Below the pieces are notes generated by a model. The model did not search any database and was not told where the DNA came from. It saw nothing but the letters and a program-made list of their open reading frames with translations. A DNA stretch of 61,161 nucleotides, from the NCBI GenBank assembly GCA_002306055.1, contig DBRR01000044.1, forward strand, positions 1 through 61,161. The letters run 5' to 3'. The translations under genes were made by a program, and so were the position numbers. Shown here in pieces: positions 25,803 to 34,800 of the stretch; positions within the stretch are counted from its first letter, which is position 1, and every line of letters starts with the position of its first letter. This DNA comes from Anaerolineaceae bacterium UBA1363. GTDB lineage: Bacteria; Chloroflexota; Anaerolineae; Anaerolineales; Anaerolineaceae.

Positions 25803-26428
25803 CCGTTGACTTGCTTCAAAAGTGCGATTACTTCGTCATCGGTCACCTGCTGGAAATCGGCATAATACGCTCCCACTGCTCCCAGGTAAGCCCGGTCGAT
25901 TTGCAGTGAAACCAGATCGACACCCATGGCCATCAGCCTTTGAGCTATGACGTAAGGAGTAACCGGAATCGCGACGATGATCTGTTTTGCATTGCGTTTT
26001 TCCATTTCCTTGATTGCCGCCATCATTGTCAATCCCGTTGCAATGCCGTCATCCACAATGATTGCGATCTTCCCTTCCACGTCGTGAGGTTCAGTATCTC
26101 CCAGGTATTCGAGTCTCCAGCGCTTAAGCTCAGCCCTTGTCCGTTCCACCTCCTTCTGAAACCAGACCGGGTCGACGGAAGCTACTTCAAATTGATTGCA
26201 AATCGGCTCTCCTTCTTCGGCGACTGCGCAGATGGCGTATTCCGGATTCAAGGGATGCCCAATTTTCTTCGTAAGCACCAGGTCCAGGGGGACGTTCAAT
26301 TTCAGCGCGATTTCCGCTCCAAGCACAACACCTCCCCTTGGAAGCGCGAAGACGATCACATCTTGTCCGCGATATTCTTCCAACGCATCTGCCAACCTGA
26401 TGCCAGCATCTTTTCTATCCTGGAACAT
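25799..26428 (-). CDS. Phosphoribosyltransferase-domain protein
   Basis: A 209-residue protein of the type I PRTase fold. The N-terminal region has VIVFALPRGGVVLGAEIA (24-41) and DLVLTKKIGHPLNPEYA. The PRPP loop is AIIVDDGIATGLTM (about 120-133), with the two acidic residues expected. Family members of this length are annotated as predicted phosphoribosyltransferases and are sometimes fused to or paired with hydrolases; the substrate is not known. It stands alone, with its stop overlapping that of the convergent DUF3795 gene. Confidence 0.88.
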   Translation of the reverse strand: MFQDRKDAGIRLADALEEYRGQDVIVFALPRGGVVLGAEIALKLNVPLDLVLTKKIGHPLNPEYAICAVAEEGEPICNQFEVASVDPVWFQKEVERTRAELKRWRLEYLGDTEPHDVEGKIAIIVDDGIATGLTMMAAIKEMEKRNAKQIIVAIPVTPYVIAQRLMAMGVDLVSLQIDRAYLGAVGAYYADFQQVTDDEVIALLKQVNG

Positions 26429-26753
26429 TAGATCTCACCTCCAATGAGGCTATTTTCATTAGAAAATTCACCGTTTTTAGAGTTTTGGACTCGGATTATT
26501 ATTAGTATATGTTATCCTGCACTCAAAGTTATTTTGAAACAAAACGTCCATAGAATTGCTTCCGCTTCCAGGTAAGAAAGATATTCGAGGAGATCCAACA
26601 TATCATTTTCGGAAAATCTACGAAATAATAGTCGTTCAGTTTCTATCAGCATTTATTGAAGTGGAGAAAAAATGGTCTGTCAGCCAATCCCTTTATCGAG
26701 GAAGTTGCCCTGGATGGCTTTATCTAACTTGACGAATGCCATTTTCTTAGTGA
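26429..26753. other. Intergenic region without a clear gene
   Basis: About 325 AT-rich bases. A 37-codon frame (26672-26785, plus strand) has GGAG before its ATG but overlaps the 3' end of the opposing isomerase gene and has no known relative that I recognise. I see no RNA structure. Confidence 0.4.
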
Positions 26754-27794
26754 TTACTTCGCTAAAAGTCTTTTTAGCTCATTGAGAATCTCAATGGGTG
26801 TAGGGTCCTCACCATAAGCCAGAGCCAGGTAATAGGCTATAAAATCGCCAAACTGAAGCAAGCTGAACATTTGCGCCAGTTTGCCTTCACCGAGCGCCTG
26901 CACGCTATCCACGGCCACACCCGCCTGCAGGAAAAAGCGCTGGCTCAACTCGATGCGTTTGCGGTTGCGATCGTTGTCGAAATCAGTGCACAAAAAGATG
27001 GCTGAGGTGTGTTCATACAGGCTTTCGGGGTGGTGGAGCCCTGCCAGAGCGTTGTGGTTCATCTCCGGGATGCCCTCAAAAGCTGCCCAGGCTTTGGCGA
27101 GTTCGTTGATCTCGGATTTCCAGCGCCTGGCAATCACTTCCATCTCGCCGGCCCCATAGATGACAATGTTGTGTTCCAGTAGTTGCCCTGCCAGCCGTTT
27201 GGCTGGATTGCTTGAAACGGGACTGTCCTTTCCCAGTTTTGTAATGCCTTCCGCGAGCACTGCCACCGCTTCCTCCACTGCCAGGGCTTGATCTTCGATC
27301 AGACCCAAACGGAAAAAAAGCGCCAGCAACAGCCCAACCGTCCAACCAATGGCTGTCCGAGGCTGCCCAACATGATCGAATTTCCAATAAATTTTTCCAG
27401 CCTCCTTGGAAAGTTCAATCAACTTGCCGCCAGTACAGATGCTCATCAGGATGCACCCGCGCTGCAAGCCCTCGTTGAAGGAACTCAAGGTCTCTTCGGT
27501 ATTGCCGGAATGGGAGGAGCAGATCACCAGCGTTTCAGGTCCGCGTGCCCAGGCAGGCAGACTGTAATTGCGATGCACGAATACCGGAATAGGTAGTTGG
27601 TCTGCCAGGTAAGCTGTGGTGAAATCCCCGCCAATTGCCGACCCGCCCATGCCGCAAATTACTACCTGCCTCAGGGATCCAACTTCAGGAACCTCCAGGT
27701 GCAACCCAAGCTGCCAGCCTGATTTGAGATTGGCGCCAAGCGCTTCGATTGCGGCATTCATATCCTGCGGGTCAAAAGGATTTGTTTCTGGCAT
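26754..27794 (-). CDS. Bifunctional phosphoglucose/phosphomannose isomerase
   Basis: This 346-residue SIS-domain enzyme interconverts glucose-6-P, mannose-6-P and fructose-6-P. VVICGMGGSAIGGDF (about 44-58) and VICSSHSGNTEETLSSF (about 90-106) are the SIS sugar-phosphate sites. The catalytic region has EINELAKAWAAFEGIPEMNHNALAG, the Glu/His block of PGI/PMI enzymes of archaea and several bacteria. It supplies fructose-6-P, the GlmS substrate, and channels mannose released by the GH38 enzyme. It is probably monocistronic. Confidence 0.93.
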   Translation of the reverse strand: MPETNPFDPQDMNAAIEALGANLKSGWQLGLHLEVPEVGSLRQVVICGMGGSAIGGDFTTAYLADQLPIPVFVHRNYSLPAWARGPETLVICSSHSGNTEETLSSFNEGLQRGCILMSICTGGKLIELSKEAGKIYWKFDHVGQPRTAIGWTVGLLLALFFRLGLIEDQALAVEEAVAVLAEGITKLGKDSPVSSNPAKRLAGQLLEHNIVIYGAGEMEVIARRWKSEINELAKAWAAFEGIPEMNHNALAGLHHPESLYEHTSAIFLCTDFDNDRNRKRIELSQRFFLQAGVAVDSVQALGEGKLAQMFSLLQFGDFIAYYLALAYGEDPTPIEILNELKRLLAK

Positions 27795-27866
27795 CAGTCA
27801 CTCCGATTAGTTTGATGCCTAATCTTATCTTAAAAAGCAGCATATGGCGGAGCTATTGCTTTCCGA

Positions 27867-28565
27867 TCAAGGTGTGGGACTGGGCGTGGGAGTGGTAGCA
27901 GGCTGCTCAACAACCACGATCGAGACGTAAAAAGGCGTGTCCGCGTTCATCCCCAGCCCAAAAAGCGTTCCATCCGGTGCCTGCAGCATCCAGTTACTGC
28001 GGTAGGTGCCCGGCTGAAGGGGAGCGGTAAACTCGACGCTCAGGTCGACAGCATACCCAGGGAGCACCTCTCCGGGCAGGAATTGCTCGTAAGTGGCACC
28101 GAGAGGGTTCTGGGAATAGAACACCAGCTTATAAAGCCGCGTCCACTTGCAGGAGCCGGAATTGACCAGCCGCCAGGTTTTGGTGAATTTCTCTCCTGCA
28201 ACGATCTGTGTACCATCCGGAATGGTGAGGTCAAAAGGCGTTCCCATCCCAGTCCGGTTGCAGCTTGCCTCAGAGGTAGCCGTTGCTGCTTCGGTGGGCG
28301 TCCGGGCGATGGTGGCGATCATTGATGGCAGGGGTGTATTGGTAGCGGTTGGCAGCGGAGTGAAGGTGGCACTGGGGAGCGCAGCCTGGGTGAGCAAAGC
28401 AGCTTGTGTAACCTCATAGACGGAGGTCTGCATCAATTGATCCAGGTTGGGGGTGGGGGGAAGCTCCGTAGGGGTCAGCGTCTGCGGCATACATGCAGAA
28501 ATAAACCCCAAGACAATCAGCAAAACAACCACAAAGCGGCAATTCACAAGTAAATTGTAATGCAA
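27867..28565 (-). CDS. Lipoprotein with NBR1-type Ig-like domain (copy 1)
   Basis: A 232-residue surface lipoprotein: hydrophobic signal (residues 10-24) with lipobox FISAC, a Thr/Pro-rich linker (about 40-95), then an NBR1-like Ig domain. Signature parts are PDGTQIVAGEKFTKTWRLVN, GSCKWTRLYKLVF and GYAVDLSVEFTAP with GTYRSNWML. A short Pro/Thr tail (TTPTPSPTP) closes it. In bacteria this domain is thought to mediate surface protein contacts; the partner is unknown. Two relatives lie at 42313 and 43558. Confidence 0.85.
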   Translation of the reverse strand: MHYNLLVNCRFVVVLLIVLGFISACMPQTLTPTELPPTPNLDQLMQTSVYEVTQAALLTQAALPSATFTPLPTATNTPLPSMIATIARTPTEAATATSEASCNRTGMGTPFDLTIPDGTQIVAGEKFTKTWRLVNSGSCKWTRLYKLVFYSQNPLGATYEQFLPGEVLPGYAVDLSVEFTAPLQPGTYRSNWMLQAPDGTLFGLGMNADTPFYVSIVVVEQPATTPTPSPTP

Positions 28566-29018
28566 AGCGGGAGATGAGAGAGCCGGGCTAAGAAGCTCTT
28601 TCCTTTGTACGGAGGGGGTTCACTCCCTCCGCATACAGTTGCATGTGTGAGATAAGCGGCTGGACTGAAGCCCAGCCTTACGTGGTAGCTCCAGTCCTTG
28701 CGAGGAGCGAGGCGACGTGGAAATCTGCCGTCCTGTACCTGATCGTGCCGGTCTCCTGACCGCGCACGGGAGGTGACCGAAGGTCTCCAGAGGTTGTTGG
28801 ATGCCAAGGGCGAGAAGCTGTGCTCGGGCTGCCAGCGCCTGGCTCCGCCGGCGGGTTACTTCGTAAGCCCGGCACAATCGCGTAATGAAAAGCGCAATCC
28901 TTCGTACGGAGGGGGTTCACTCCCTCCGCAATCATTTGGATGTGCAATCACAACCACCCGCATAGCGGGTGGTTTTCTGTCTCACTCGTTTCACGAGTTC
29001 GACTGCCTTAAGGCGTAA
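28566..29018. repeat. Non-coding region with two copies of a hairpin repeat
   Basis: No real gene is seen. A hairpin element GTACGGAGGGGG, TTCA, CTCCCTCCG occurs at 28607-28631 and 28903-28928. A further member with compensating base changes is at 52911-52936. A second family, GGCTGG...CCAGCC, lies at 28658-28677 and recurs at 31609-31627. A perfect 10-bp stem (28952-28961 with 28965-28974) followed by TTTTC could end plus-strand transcripts. Confidence 0.65.
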
Positions 29019-29183
29019 AAGTATCTCTCCCTTGATTCCAAGGGAGAGAATATAAGGGAAATCTAACTACCAGGCTTGAGCGTTATTTAGTATAACTCTA
29101 TCCCATATCCAATCTAGATTCACGTTGTTAAAGTAGGGGCCTGTATAACCTGCCTTAACATAAGCCCGGTGACTACTGCATAT
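29019..29183 (-). pseudogene. Duplicated 3' fragment of the C39-like peptidase gene
   Basis: 29019-29165 closely matches 30541-30690, the end of the C39-like gene plus its trailing stem-loop. 29166-29183 matches 30806-30823 in the same gene, so about 115 bases are missing between the two parts. The fragment encodes GYTGPYFNNVNLDWIWDRV and NNAQAW, against GYTGSYFNKVDLSWLWDRV and NNAQAW in the intact gene. It supplies the last residues and stop of the neighbouring lipoprotein gene. Confidence 0.85.
29025..29048 (-). terminator. Stem-loop after the C39 fragment
   Basis: CTCTCCCTTG pairs with CAAGGGAGAG over 10 bp with a 4-base loop. It is the duplicate of the hairpin at 30548-30571. T-runs are weak, so termination is only likely. 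Confidence 0.5.
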
Positions 29184-30519
29184 TTGGGGCTGGAAACGGC
29201 ATTTTGCACAACCATGTGGTTTGATCTGCGGTACCTCCCACATTTGGAATAACGTTAAATACAATATAGTTGCTGTTAATATCAACTCTCCCAATACCAA
29301 CATCGTTTGAACCCGTATCAACCACAAAAGCTTTTCTATTTGAAACATCGAAAATGACTAAAGTCATCATGGTCGACCTATCACCCGTCTTTATTATTGT
29401 CCGGGCAAACGGATAGGCACCATAAAGGTATATATCTGAATTAGGATTCCCAACAAACGGTACTTTTGTATTTTGACCGGTCAATAAATTAATATAAGTA
29501 AAGCTTTTGATTTGATCAAAGCGATAACTGTTTTTCCAAAGGATGAATGGATATTGGATTTGAGGCATAGATCCTGGGGATTCATAAGGTAAATCGACCA
29601 AGGTATTAGATTTTAAGTCCAAAAGAGCGATAGAAATGGATTCAGGAGCTTTTCCAATATTAGGGTCCCTTTCAAACACCAAATAGTCTTCTGAGACATA
29701 CGGAATAGTAACAACATGATCCAAAGACGTTTCTTCATACACGAGACTTTCGATTCCATCCACTAATTGATAGGCATATATTGAACTGGGAAGTGTTAAT
29801 ACATTACCTTCATCAACAACGTTCTTTACCCAATATACCGTGTCACCAGAAATAGTCGCATAGAAATTCAATAAGGAGGCGTTTGCTTTCTCACTAGTCG
29901 TAACGACAACCGAATCACTGGTTAGCAAGTTGACCGCAATTAGCTTCCATTCCCCAAAAAAACTTCCAGTGGGGTTGTTAGTGTCTACGAATAGTATCCA
30001 ATTATTTGATAATTGAACCGGAAAAACATTAAGAAAACCATTTTCAAAAGTTGAAGAATAAATCAGGCTCTCTTCAGAGAAATCCAACGGCATTCTATAA
30101 AGATTACTTGGCTCATTCATGACCACGTAATATAGGTTCTGCTCGTCTGAAGCAAGTGGTCCTACCTGAGAATTCTCAATTGCCGCGCAGTTAGTCTCGA
30201 CAAAGTTTTCGGGAAATGACAAAGTAGAGATCTCAATATCCTCCAGGCTTAATTCAATCGGTTCATCGTTTATCAAGGGTGATGGGGTAACCGTTACGAC
30301 GTCTGGAACATTCGATGCGATAGTTGTACTCGTTGGCGCCTCGGTTGGGTGAGGCATAACACACGGACTCGATTGGGGAGTTGTTAACACATTTTGTGAA
30401 AGGAAAGGATCGGAATCAGTTGGTGAAGAAATTGGGAGACTAAGATTTGTACAAGCAGACAAAAAGAATACAACCATCAGTAACAAGCGGCAGGATTTTT
30501 TATTTATAACCGTTTTCAT
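29173..30519 (-). CDS. Surface lipoprotein, probably beta-propeller
   Basis: A 448-residue protein not firmly recognised. It has a lipoprotein signal (LLLMVVFFLSAC, lipobox at residues 20-23) and a Ser/Thr/Pro-rich linker. About 350 residues follow of repeating short beta-strands (NLYYVVMNEPSNLYRMPLD, YWVKNV, YLVFERDPN, FILWKNSYRF) as in TolB-like propellers. The start at 30519 is chosen because GAGGAA precedes it. Its last codons and stop lie in the duplicated C39 fragment, so the native C-terminus may have been cut. It follows the C39 gene on the same strand by about 70 bases. Confidence 0.75.
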   Translation of the reverse strand: MKTVINKKSCRLLLMVVFFLSACTNLSLPISSPTDSDPFLSQNVLTTPQSSPCVMPHPTEAPTSTTIASNVPDVVTVTPSPLINDEPIELSLEDIEISTLSFPENFVETNCAAIENSQVGPLASDEQNLYYVVMNEPSNLYRMPLDFSEESLIYSSTFENGFLNVFPVQLSNNWILFVDTNNPTGSFFGEWKLIAVNLLTSDSVVVTTSEKANASLLNFYATISGDTVYWVKNVVDEGNVLTLPSSIYAYQLVDGIESLVYEETSLDHVVTIPYVSEDYLVFERDPNIGKAPESISIALLDLKSNTLVDLPYESPGSMPQIQYPFILWKNSYRFDQIKSFTYINLLTGQNTKVPFVGNPNSDIYLYGAYPFARTIIKTGDRSTMMTLVIFDVSNRKAFVVDTGSNDVGIGRVDINSNYIVFNVIPNVGGTADQTTWLCKMPFPAPNMQ

Positions 30520-30547
30520 TAATTCCTCTAACGTCATCAAGAAGTAT

Positions 30548-30571
30548 CTCTCCCTTGGAATCAAGGGAGAG
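30548..30571 (-). terminator. Stem-loop after the C39-like gene
   Basis: A 10-bp stem (CTCTCCCTTG/CAAGGGAGAG) directly follows the stop of the C39-like gene. No T-run is present, so it may stabilise or attenuate mRNA instead of ending it. Confidence 0.5.
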
Positions 30572-30589
30572 AATATAAGGGAAGTCTAA

Positions 30590-31336
30590 TTACCAGGCTT
30601 GAGCGTTATTTTGACTAACTCTATCCCATAGCCAAGATAGATCAACTTTGTTAAAGTAGGAGCCTGTATAACCTGCCATAACAGAAGCAGTGTCGATATA
30701 GTTAATCTGTTTATCGGCTGAACTTGAGTATGTAAAATCATACCCATATAGTGTCACTATGTGGTAAACCGGCGCATACCAGCCCACAATTTCTACAGTG
30801 TAGATCCCGGTGACTACCGCATAATTCTGTAAAACATCACTTTTTACCCAATCTGCTAGCTGTGTAGCACCGGATGCTGCTCCATTCCAATAAAATGTTG
30901 AGTTTAGATAGAAGTTCAGACAAGATGTGACCGATGTCATATAGACCCCCCAATTAGGATCGATATTCTCACATTGACCAACAGAATCCAAAGATGGTAT
31001 CTCACTTGCTGGCATCCTGGCACGTAAAGCCGCACGGGTTGAAGCAGGGCCGCAATAGTTCACATAGGCTGCTTCGTTTGGTTCACGATACTCCCCACTT
31101 GTTCCAAGATCAAGACTCCTTTTGAGTATATCAGCAGACGGGGAGATATTGCTAGAAACGTTATTCGCTCTTAATAACTTTTGTTGGTATTGTGGACTGT
31201 TCAGTTGGGAATTCGGATCATAGCCTTGCGGAAACGAGCCGTTTTGAGGTGTTGATTCACTGGCAAAAACACCGGATGTAATGACACTTCCAACCATCAT
31301 AACTGCGAGCAAACAGAACAAAACTCGTTTTAACAT
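30590..31336 (-). CDS. Secreted C39-like cysteine peptidase domain protein
   Basis: A 248-residue exported protein with a signal peptide (about 1-26, cleavage near VFASES). The catalytic Cys is in VNYCGPASTRAAL (about residue 94), the His in VYHIVTLYGYD (about 198) and the Asp in INYIDTAS (about 216), as in peptidase C39-like proteins. No glycine-leader peptide or ABC exporter is near, so it is not a bacteriocin maturation system. A role in surface protein turnover is a guess. Its 3' end has been duplicated about 1.5 kb downstream. Confidence 0.8.
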   Translation of the reverse strand: MLKRVLFCLLAVMMVGSVITSGVFASESTPQNGSFPQGYDPNSQLNSPQYQQKLLRANNVSSNISPSADILKRSLDLGTSGEYREPNEAAYVNYCGPASTRAALRARMPASEIPSLDSVGQCENIDPNWGVYMTSVTSCLNFYLNSTFYWNGAASGATQLADWVKSDVLQNYAVVTGIYTVEIVGWYAPVYHIVTLYGYDFTYSSSADKQINYIDTASVMAGYTGSYFNKVDLSWLWDRVSQNNAQAW

Positions 31337-31861
31337 TTTTCTCTTTTGTTTTTAGATGCTATATCTGTATATGATAAATCATTAGTGTTTCTGGTATAAG
31401 CACTACTCCTTTCCAAATCGCAACCTCTTGGATTTCTTTGTGAAACTTACGCTCACAAGATAGTTTTTTTTACCTGAGATGCTGTCTAATAGCTTTTTAA
31501 AGTTCTACTTATTGGATTTGGTAAATCACTTAATACAAACGATCAGACTTCTGTAAAAGAATATCACCTAAGACATTATATGTCAATTCAAGGCAAGGCA
31601 ATAAAACCGGCTGGACTGAACCCCAGCCCTACACGGAAGGTCCAACCCCGGCTGCGCCGACCCCCTCCACAGGATGGGGCTAAGCACTTCTCATTCCGAC
31701 CTGTAAAAAAGCTGAATTAAACCCTTTTTAACCCGGCAAGGAAGATACGCATTTCCAAAAAGGCTCGATATTTGGCAAACATAGCCTTCTGTAACTTGCC
31801 GATTTCGAGTGGGCAGGGTATAGTTTACAATCATCTGAGAATCACTATCGGAGACAAATTT
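31337..31861. other. Divergent intergenic region
   Basis: 525 bases between the divergent C39-like and Agl23-like genes. It holds a GGCTGG/CCAGCC hairpin repeat (31609-31627) shared with 28658-28677, and no gene that I can support. Confidence 0.5.
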
Positions 31862-34800
31862 ATGTCTGTTGAAAGCCTGAAATTCCCCGTCAAAACCCAC
31901 AATGACCGCTGGCTCGATAAAGCTGTTTTTCCCTGGTGGCCCAATTTCACATTAGAACAACTGCTGATCGCACTTATCATCATCCTCACGCTTGTGACTC
32001 GCTTCTACGACCTTGGCGCTCGCACCATGGCGCATGATGAGATCAACCACGTCGTTCCCGCCTACACCATCGAAAATTACGTCTACGATCCTGTCACGCA
32101 TGGACCGTTTCAGTTCCATGCCCTGGCGCTTTCGTACTTCCTATTCGGTGATTCGGACTTTTCCGCCCGGGTACCTGCAGCGCTGTTTGGCATTGGGGTG
32201 GTGATCTTCACGCTGTTTGCCTGGCGCCGCTACCTGGGCCGTGTTGGCTCACTTTGCGCCGCTACCCTTTTCATGATCTCGCCATACATCCTCTTCTACA
32301 GCCGTTATACTCGTAATGAGATCTTTATCGTCTTCTGGGGGCTCGTGATGCTCTGGCTCTTCCTGCGCTACATGGAAGACGGTCAATCGAAATGGCTTTA
32401 CTGGCTGACTTTCATCACTGCCATGCATTACGCCGACAAAGCCACCTCGTATATCTTCACCGCTGAAGCTTCCATCTTCTTGGCACTATTGTTTATATAT
32501 GAAGCTTTGCACCGCAATTGGAAGCCCGCGAATGCTAAGAATCGATTCCTGATCGCCGTGGTCGTCACACTGGCTTTGATCGTCGTCACGCTTGGCGTGT
32601 ATGTGCTCGGGAAGACCCCTGCCCCGATGCAGACTGGCGTCATCCCACCCGAAGCTGGGGGTGCCGTATACCTGATCAACTCGAAACTGCCTTTGATCGC
32701 GTCCGCAGGCGTAACGGGGATTGCGGCAATTGCCGCAATCGTTTTCCTTGTTCAGGGTCTTGGCTGGCAGCAAATCCGTTCTTCCCGCACTTTTGACCTG
32801 ATTGCCCTGCCCCTGATCCTCATCCTTCCCCTGTTGGCAGCCCTGCCGCTTACGCTCCTGGGATTCGACGCCACGGACTACAGCCAGGCAGGCATTATTC
32901 GTTCCGGGATTACTTTTACCTTGCTGGCAGCCTTATCCGTTCTCTTGGGCATGCTTTGGAACCCGAAAAAATTCCTGCGCTGTGCCGCTATTTTCTGGGG
33001 AATTTTCATCGTCTTTTACACCACGTTTTTCAGCCATGGAGAAGGCTTTTTCAAGGGTATCGTCGGTGCGCTCGGATACTGGATGCAACAGCAAACCGTT
33101 GAAAGGGGCACTCAGCCGCTCTATTACTACGCGCTAGTTCAGATCCCCATGTACGAGTATCTGCCTGCCTTGGGGACGGTAATTGCCTTCATTATAGGTT
33201 TATCCCAAAAACTCTTTTTCGCCAAAGTGAATGAACCTTTCACCCATGTGGAATTAGTCCCGGCTGAATCCGAAGTTCCTGAAATGGCAGCCGAAGATGA
33301 CCAAAAACCTGTTTCCGACAAGGAAAGTGAAATCGCCCTGCCTGCGGAAGCACAATTCGACTCAGAGGAATTGCAGCTTGCAGAAGAACTTCTCCACGAA
33401 GAGACCGAACAGGAAGAGCCTGTCCGTCCCGGTGGAATTAGGCGGTTCTTTACCGAACCTCCTTTGGATGAAAGCCGTGCTGAAAGACTGCCAACCCTTG
33501 CCCTGCTGCTCTTCTGGTCGGTGATGAGCTTGCTGGCATTCTCTTTCGCTGGCGAACGCATGCCCTGGCTGACCACTCACATTACGATGCCGATGATCCT
33601 GGCTGCTGGCTGGGCTTTAGGCTACCTGATCGAAAAAGTCGACTGGCAGGAAGTCCGCGAGAAGCAGGGCTGGCTGGTTTTGCTGTTGAGCGGGGTTTTC
33701 TTCATTGCCTTTGGTAGTTTGCTCGGCAGCCTGTTGGGCACTGAACCGCCCTTCCAGGGGAAAGAAATCGTGCAGCTTCAGGCTACCAGTGATTTTCTGC
33801 TTGCCCTGGTGGGAACCATTGGCGCTGGCGCAGGGTTGTTCGCCTTACTGAAAAACTGGGGAGGCGCAAACTTCTGGAAAGCCGCCCTGCTGGCATTCTT
33901 TGGCTTGCTCAGCCTGCAAACAGCCCGAACAGCCTACCGCGCTGCCTACATCAATTATGACAACGCCATGGAGCTCTTGGTCTACGCTCATTCCACGCGC
34001 GACATGAAAGACACCGTCGAGCAGATTGAAACCATCTCAAAACGGCTTTATGGCGATAAAACCATCAAGGTCGCCTACGACAACAACGTGCGCTACCCCT
34101 ATTGGTGGTACATGCGCGACTATCCCAACAAGGTCGATTTTGACCAGAACGTCACCAAATCCCTCCAGGATTCCCCCGTTATAGTCGTTGGTTCATCGAA
34201 CTTTTCCAAAATCGAACCGGTGGTGCGTGATGAATACTATCGCTATGACTACAAGCGCATGTGGTGGCCAAACGAATCGCTTTACCGCGATTGGTCTCTC
34301 GCGAGCGTCTTGGGGGATTTGAAAGATCCTGCCAAACGCTCTGCCATCTGGCAGCTTTGGTTCAATCGCGACTACACGCAGTACGCGGCTGCCTTCAACA
34401 ACCCCTCGCTGACCCTCGCCACCTGGTCGCCCAGCGACACCGCACGCATGTATATCAAAAAAGATATCGCGGCCATGATCTGGGAATATGGCATCAGCCC
34501 GGAGCCGGAAGCGCCGCGTGTGGATCCTTATGCTGGCAACACCGTCAGCCTCGAACCATTGAGCGTGATCAATTTTGCGGGTGAAACCCCCTTTAATGCT
34601 CCCCGGGATATTGCCATTGCCGCGGATGGCAGCTTGTTTGTTGCGGATTCGCGCAATCATCGTATCGTGCACCTCGACTCGCAAGGCTTGTTCCTCAATG
34701 CCTTTGGTGGCTATGGCAACGTGATGGATGGAGACATCCCCGGAGGTCTCATGAACGAACCCTGGGGCGTCGCAGTTGGTCCCGATGGGAATGTCTACGT

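Noticed and set aside
26672..26785. 37-codon frame with GGAG upstream
   Set aside because: It overlaps the 3' end of the opposing isomerase gene and has no known relative; too little evidence to call a gene.
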